This document shows, one piece after another, positions 5,428 to 8,530 of a DNA stretch of 8,530 bases. A program made the translations under genes and the position numbers. Each line of letters begins with the position of its first letter. Positions within the stretch are counted from its first letter, which is position 1. Origin of the DNA: Calditrichaceae bacterium (lineage in GTDB: Bacteria > Calditrichota > Calditrichia > Calditrichales > Calditrichaceae). The notes beneath the pieces are model-generated. The model ran no database searches, was not told where the DNA came from, and saw only the letters and a list, made by a program, of their open reading frames with translations. The DNA is taken from positions 1-8,530 of the forward strand of contig JAUXGF010000094.1 in NCBI GenBank assembly GCA_030622395.1. The letters are read 5' to 3'.

Positions 5428-6747
5428 TTATACTTTTCCTTTATTATTAACAGACTGCTTTTCTTTTACTTTTATTTGTAAACTTTTTCCGTCATACTCA
5501 ACAACTTCAACATATTTGCCTTTTTTAATCGGCTTGTCGCTTACCGCTTCCCAATATTCCCCGTGAATTTTAACCTTGCCTACCGGATCAATTTGTTTAA
5601 AAACAACGCCTGTTTCGCCGATCATGCCCTGAAATCCGGTGGTTGGTTTAGTGCGGTGTGTGCGTATGGTCATACCGATTGCGAAAAAGAAAAATAAAAC
5701 AGTGAAAATCACCACCCCAAGTATGACCTTCCATGATAACGAAAAAAACGGTAATGGACTATCAAACAACATAACGCTCCCCATCACTAAAGCCACAACG
5801 CCTCCAATACTTAATAAACCATAACTTGGAATTTTAATTTCTAAAAGGAATAATATAATAGCAAAGACGATTAACAGCAATCCGGCATAGTTAACAGGCA
5901 GAGTCTGTAGAGCATAAAGACCGAGAATAAGGCTGATTCCGCCTGCTACGCCGGGAAGAATAGCGCCCGGGTTGTATAACTCAAGCATAATGCCGGCCAT
6001 GCCTATCATCATTAATATATAAGCAATATTAGGATCGCTGATTGTATCAAGCAGACGTTGGCGCCAGTTCATTTCATAAGTAATAATTCGGGCATGGCGG
6101 GTTTTTAATATTTTTTTAACGCCGCTGTCGAGTTGAATTTCCTTGCCGTCGATAACAGCTAAAAGCGAATCCGTATTGGGAACAATATATTCGATCACAT
6201 TCAGCTCTAAGGCTTCGGTTTCTGTAATATTAGCGCTTTCGCGGATAGCCTTTTCCGCCCATTCTATATTGCGCCCGCGTGTTTTTGCCACCGATTTAAT
6301 TTTAGCCACGGCGTCGTTAACAACTTTTTCCATCATTGTATCCGTACCGGAAGTGTCCTGGGGCATTCCACTACCGGAAAATACCGGGTGAGCCGAGCCG
6401 ATATTAGTAGACGGAGCCATAGCGGCTATGTGCGCGGCATAGGTAATAAACACACCTGCCGATCCCGCCCGCGATCCGCTTGGCGCTACATAAACGGCAA
6501 CGGGCACAGACGACGATTGAATCGCCTTTATGATTACATGCATAGATTTCATCAGTCCGCCCGGCGTATCAAGCTGGATAACCAGTAATTCCGCCTGTTC
6601 ATCTTCAGCCCGTTCAATAGATTTTACAATGTATTCGGTAGCAACGGGATTTATTACGCCATTGATAATTATACGATGAACCGTTTGCGCATAAACAGAA
6701 GAACTGAATATCAATATAAATAAAGGAAGATATATTTTACTTTTCAT
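5428..6747 (-). CDS. nfeD: NfeD-family membrane-bound serine protease (long form, ClpP-class domain)
   Basis: A 439-aa long-form NfeD, homologous in type to Pyrococcus PH1510, which cuts the C-terminus of its stomatin partner. Residues 1-20 are a signal peptide (MKSKIYLPLF...SVYA). Residues 22-200 are a ClpP/SppA-like protease domain. It has LDTPGG at 59-64 (oxyanion region), the nucleophile Ser96 in GSRAGSAG, AMAPSTNIGSAHP (109-121), and by alignment with the Ser97/Lys138 dyad of PH1510 the general base Lys141 in EKVVND. About five membrane helices span 240-360 (including IAYILMMIGMAGIMLELYNP and LLLIVFAIILFLLEIKIPSYG), followed by the soluble OB-fold NfeD domain (about 375-432). AGAAGAGA lies a few bases before the start. 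It belongs to the same operon as the downstream slipin and is likely involved in membrane quality control. Catalytic residues appear intact; their numbering rests on my recollection of PH1510. Confidence 0.96.
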   Translation of the reverse strand: MKSKIYLPLFILIFSSSVYAQTVHRIIINGVINPVATEYIVKSIERAEDEQAELLVIQLDTPGGLMKSMHVIIKAIQSSSVPVAVYVAPSGSRAGSAGVFITYAAHIAAMAPSTNIGSAHPVFSGSGMPQDTSGTDTMMEKVVNDAVAKIKSVAKTRGRNIEWAEKAIRESANITETEALELNVIEYIVPNTDSLLAVIDGKEIQLDSGVKKILKTRHARIITYEMNWRQRLLDTISDPNIAYILMMIGMAGIMLELYNPGAILPGVAGGISLILGLYALQTLPVNYAGLLLIVFAIILFLLEIKIPSYGLLSIGGVVALVMGSVMLFDSPLPFFSLSWKVILGVVIFTVLFFFFAIGMTIRTHRTKPTTGFQGMIGETGVVFKQIDPVGKVKIHGEYWEAVSDKPIKKGKYVEVVEYDGKSLQIKVKEKQSVNNKGKV

Positions 6748-6804
6748 AAACGTCTCTTCTAATTAGTTAAAATTAATATTTTCCGCTCAATAAATGATTT
6801 GTAT

Positions 6805-6842
6805 AAAAGCTGTCAGCAATCAGCTTTCAGCATTCAGCTTTT
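6805..6842. repeat. Heptamer tandem repeat (TCAGCWW)x4 with flanking inverted ends
   Basis: Four direct copies in phase: TCAGCAA (6813-6819), TCAGCTT, TCAGCAT and TCAGCTT (6834-6840). The tract is bracketed by AAAAGCTG (6805-6812) and CAGCTTTT (6835-6842), which are exact reverse complements, so the RNA can also fold. It lies 58 bp upstream of nfeD. Such AGC-TTTCAGC heptamer tracts recur between genes in many bacterial genomes; no protein or crRNA association is visible. Confidence 0.7.
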
Positions 6843-7110
6843 GGTTGCAAACCACTTTTATTTAAAGATATAGAAAACATAGAACAGGCAGCCGTTCAAG
6901 TCAAGCGTTTTTTAATGTAAGTTTATTGTTTTTAATAAAATGATCTTTTTATTTAGCCACGGTGGGACGAAATGTTTGTAAGATTCAACATAAGGCGCTG
7001 CATTGTATGTTCAAAGTAATGCGGATAATTGGAATATCAAACAAAAAGATAAAGGACATATTACCACATCCCATTTATCTCAAGGGTTGAGTTTTTGGGT
7101 GAAGATATGT
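6843..7110. other. Intergenic stretch with no recognised gene
   Basis: Between nfeD (divided from it by the heptamer tract) and the 7111 repeat fragment I find no ORF with a plausible start and no RNA gene. One weak hairpin is possible: TTCAACATA (6984-6992) with TATGTTCAA (7006-7014), one mismatch in nine, enclosing GCGCTGCA. ATTTAGCCACGGTGGG near 6953-6965 has a small CCAC/GTGG palindrome. Neither is convincing as a functional RNA. Confidence 0.5.
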
Positions 7111-7151
7111 AGCGGTAACCACCCCTAAATCCCCTCCTTAGTAAGGATGGG
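7111..7151. repeat. Lone arm of the C-rich palindromic repeat
   Basis: CCACCCCTAAATCCCCTCC (7119-7137) closely matches the inner arm CCACCCCTAACCCCTCCC of the 4056-4241 element. It is followed by its own hairpin TCCTTA-G-TAAGGA (7135-7147), extended by CCC/GGG. No opposite arm is visible within the next 100 bp, so this is a degenerate or truncated copy. Confidence 0.55.
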
Positions 7152-7193
7152 ACTTAAGAGAGAGTAGTTATGACAGATATTAAATTAGATGGT

Positions 7194-7228
7194 TAGTGTC
7201 TGAACAAAAGGGGGGCGTTCAGACACTA
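7194..7228. terminator. Perfect 12-bp-arm hairpin downstream of the DUF2582 gene; possible terminator or palindromic repeat
   Basis: TAGTGTCTGAAC (7194-7205) and GTTCAGACACTA (7217-7228) are exact reverse complements around an 11-nt loop, AAAAGGGGGGC. The hairpin begins 19 nt after the stop codon of the minus-strand gene at 7248, a typical terminator position. No U-tract follows on the minus strand (it continues ACCATCTAATTT), so classical intrinsic termination is doubtful. An unpaired G/C homopolymer loop is odd for a terminator. It may be another mobile palindromic repeat or an mRNA-stabilising 3' structure. Confidence 0.5.
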
Positions 7229-7247
7229 TTTACATGTATTGCCTGGT

Positions 7248-7448
7248 TTAATTTTTTAAATTAACCTTAACGCTGTTGCGGACTTTTTGGATCTCAACTT
7301 TATTTTCGCGAGCCAGCCAGCCGATAGCTGCATTGAATGTGAATGGATCGGCTCCTAATTTCGTTTTCAATTTTGAAATGGTCATCCCGCCGCTTTTATT
7401 TAATGTTTGATAGATATCCCCTGCGGATTTTCCTATTGAATTAATCAT
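7248..7448 (-). CDS. Small winged helix-turn-helix protein, DUF2582 family
   Basis: A 66-aa protein with the whole-length pattern of the DUF2582 winged-helix family: an N-terminal helix (INSIGKSAGDIYQTLNKSG), then MTISKLKTKLGADPFTFNAAIGWLARE (22-48), where the second helix of the HTH contains the characteristic F..AIGWLARE, and a short wing NKVEIQKVRNSVKVNLK. The length is normal for the family, whose members occur singly in Bacteroidota, Calditrichota and relatives and have no established target. AAGGAG lies 8 nt before the ATG. A TTGACA-type promoter sits about 50 nt upstream. It diverges from the TPR gene at 7800 and could act on the shared upstream region, though nothing in the sequence proves it. 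Confidence 0.88.
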   Translation of the reverse strand: MINSIGKSAGDIYQTLNKSGGMTISKLKTKLGADPFTFNAAIGWLARENKVEIQKVRNSVKVNLKN

Positions 7449-7493
7449 GATAATTTCTCCTTTTTTTTAAATTATTGGTGAAAAATTCTGCGA

Positions 7494-7522
7494 AAAGTAA
7501 TGACATATTATAACATTGTCAA
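7494..7522 (-). promoter_or_regulatory. Predicted promoter of the DUF2582 gene
   Basis: TTGACA (7522-7517) and TACTTT (7499-7494) are 17 bp apart on the minus strand; TACTTTTC also resembles the TAnnTTTG -7 box of Bacteroidota. The -35 is perfect and is preceded by TTAC, as in the wHTH promoter. TATAAT is present only 4 bp from the -35, so it cannot pair with it. Half-sites TGACA (7501-7505) and TGTCA (7517-7521) flank the spacer and might be a weak operator. Confidence 0.45.
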
Positions 7523-7748
7523 GTAATAATTTTGGAAATTTTTAACGCTTTAAACAAACGATAAATCATTTTTTTATATAGTATCGGAAGTATTATAAAA
7601 ATGTTAATTTAATCTTAAAAAAACACAGTTCTTTTGTGAAAATATCTACAAACAGTGGCGGAGAAAAAAATGGGCAAAGTTTAGCGTAATTATGCCGATA
7701 AATAGTACTGCAATGAAAGATTTTTAATAAACGGAATTCATCAGTTAT
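7523..7748. other. Divergent AT-rich intergenic region, no gene seen
   Basis: The spacer between the two divergent promoters is very AT-rich, with runs such as TAAACAAACGATAAATC and CAAACAGTGGCGGAG. I find no credible ORF, strong inverted repeat or known RNA motif. It presumably holds upstream promoter elements or regulator sites for the divergent genes. Confidence 0.5.
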
Positions 7749-7776
7749 TTGTGAGGTTTTTCATAATAGATATGAT
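7749..7776 (+). promoter_or_regulatory. Predicted promoter of the TPR gene
   Basis: TTGTGA (7749-7754) and TATGAT (7771-7776) are separated by 16 bp, 23 nt before the ATG at 7800. TATGATTTTG also approximates the Bacteroidota TAnnTTTG box. The prediction is from sequence alone. Confidence 0.42.
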
Positions 7777-7799
7777 TTTGATTTTATATTGGAGAATGC

Positions 7800-8530
7800 A
7801 TGAAAAAATATTTTATTCTTTTATTACTTTTTTTTAGCGCCAATTTATTTGCTCAAGTAAAAATCGACAGCCTGGAACAAAGATTAAAAATAGTTGCCGG
7901 AAAAGAAAAGGTTGAAATTTTAAATAAATTAGCAAATGAATATTTCAATATATCGCCAAAAAAAATGTTAGAATATGGAGAAAAAGCTTTAAAATTAGCT
8001 GAAAAAGAAAAAGATGAAAGGGGTATAATCGACGCTCTATATTACATTGGCGCTGCATATAGTGAATTTGGGGATTATGATAAAGCATTAGAACGCCTTT
8101 CAAAATGTATAGAAAATGCAAAAAGGGTTAATTATAAGGAAGGCTTAGCAAAGGCTTTAAACAATACTGGATATGTTTACAGGGATTTAAGTGAATATGG
8201 TAAGGCTTTAAAATACTATCAAAAAGCATTAAAGCTATTTGAAGAAATCGGTAATAAAAAGGGTATAGCGCTTTCTCTCTTATATATTGCTTATGTTAAT
8301 TGGAATTTAGACAACTATGATAATGCGTTGGAGTATTTTCTAAAAGCATTAAAAATAAATGAGGAAATTGGGGATAAACAGGGAATTGCCAAGAATTTAA
8401 ACGGTATTGGAGTTCTATATTGGAAATTAGCAAATTATGATAAAGCGTTAGAATATTATCAAAAATCCTTGAAGATAACTAAAGAATTAGGGGTTAAAAA
8501 TAGAATCGCATACGTTCTGCAAAATATCGG
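7800..8530 (+). CDS. Exported tetratricopeptide-repeat protein, probably the sensor half of a signalling protein (3' part beyond window)
   Basis: The reading frame stays open from ATG 7800 to the window end, giving 243 residues. Residues 1-18 are a signal peptide (MKKYFILLLLFFSANLFA, then Q). GGAG lies 5 nt before the start. After a helical pair (20-75) come TPR units with a strict 40-residue period: GDYDKALERL (91), SEYGKALKYYQKAL (131), DNYDNALEYFLKAL (171) and ANYDKALEYYQKSL (211), each linked by EEIGNKKGIA-type turns. This is the kinesin-light-chain-like TPR_12 arrangement. In FCB-group bacteria such exported TPR arrays commonly precede a membrane helix and a histidine kinase, SpoIIE phosphatase, guanylate cyclase or LuxR-type output domain. 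That part, if present, lies outside the window, so the output is unknown. The 40-codon period may reflect recent duplication. The TPR and export calls are secure. Confidence 0.93.
   Translation, partial: MKKYFILLLLFFSANLFAQVKIDSLEQRLKIVAGKEKVEILNKLANEYFNISPKKMLEYGEKALKLAEKEKDERGIIDALYYIGAAYSEFGDYDKALERLSKCIENAKRVNYKEGLAKALNNTGYVYRDLSEYGKALKYYQKALKLFEEIGNKKGIALSLLYIAYVNWNLDNYDNALEYFLKALKINEEIGDKQGIAKNLNGIGVLYWKLANYDKALEYYQKSLKITKELGVKNRIAYVLQNI

Noticed and set aside
5639..6588. Several plus-strand open frames opposite nfeD, and one minus frame inside dctP (396-623)
   Set aside because: They are shadows of strongly coding genes in other frames, with no ribosome sites and no family resemblance.
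6805..6842. CRISPR-like direct repeats
   Set aside because: The units are 7 bp with no spacers and no cas genes; this is a simple tandem tract.
6972..7019. A 15-codon plus-strand mini-ORF preceded by GGGACGAA
   Set aside because: Too short and unsupported by neighbours; the sequence also forms part of a weak hairpin.
7507..7512. TATAAT as the -10 of the DUF2582 promoter
   Set aside because: It is only 4 bp from the TTGACA and no -35-like sequence lies 16-18 bp upstream of it.

Overview
The window is AT-rich (roughly 35-40% G+C by eye) and carries seven protein genes, two of them cut by the window edges, spread between unusually many inverted-repeat elements. I see no rRNA, tRNA, CRISPR array, transposase or phage gene. 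The mix of a PorV/PorQ-type outer-membrane barrel, a TPAT-type TRAP transporter (TatT lipoprotein plus a DctP-like binding protein), a long NfeD protease paired with a slipin, a DUF2582 winged helix and a TPR sensor-like protein, together with CCCCTAACCCC-type palindromic repeats, suggests a Gram-negative, double-membraned bacterium of the FCB group (Calditrichota, Ignavibacteriota or another Bacteroidota-related lineage). That placement is inference from gene content, not from a marker gene.

Positions 1-2605 (minus strand) read as one transcription unit: a winged-helix regulator (2059-2571), the TatT lipoprotein (1159-2025) and the TRAP substrate-binding protein (801-1, running off the window). 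The regulator has a promoter-like sequence whose 17-bp spacer lies wholly inside a 21-bp palindrome, and the -10 element ends 5 nt before the ATG. This looks like an autorepressed, leaderless promoter that could control the transporter as well. A repeat element of about 260 bp sits between tatT and dctP.

Positions 2702-3964 (minus) encode a PorV/PorQ-family outer-membrane protein with its own probable promoter. Positions 4020-4392 are intergenic and hold two consecutive inverted-repeat elements.

Positions 4393-6747 (minus) hold the conserved NfeD-slipin pair: a membrane serine protease with an intact Ser/Lys dyad and a stomatin-like SPFH protein. Another inverted-repeat element of about 185 bp separates the two genes. 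Positions 6748-7247 are non-coding and contain a heptamer tandem repeat, a lone arm of the C-rich repeat and a perfect 12-bp-arm hairpin.

Positions 7248-7448 (minus) encode a small DUF2582 winged-helix protein. Diverging from it at 7800, on the plus strand, is a secreted or membrane-anchored TPR protein that continues past the window end. The most interesting items are the regulator with its operator-in-promoter arrangement in front of a TPAT transporter, the loss of the usual carboxylate-binding arginine in the TRAP binding protein, and the repeated occurrence of unrelated palindromic elements inside apparent operons.
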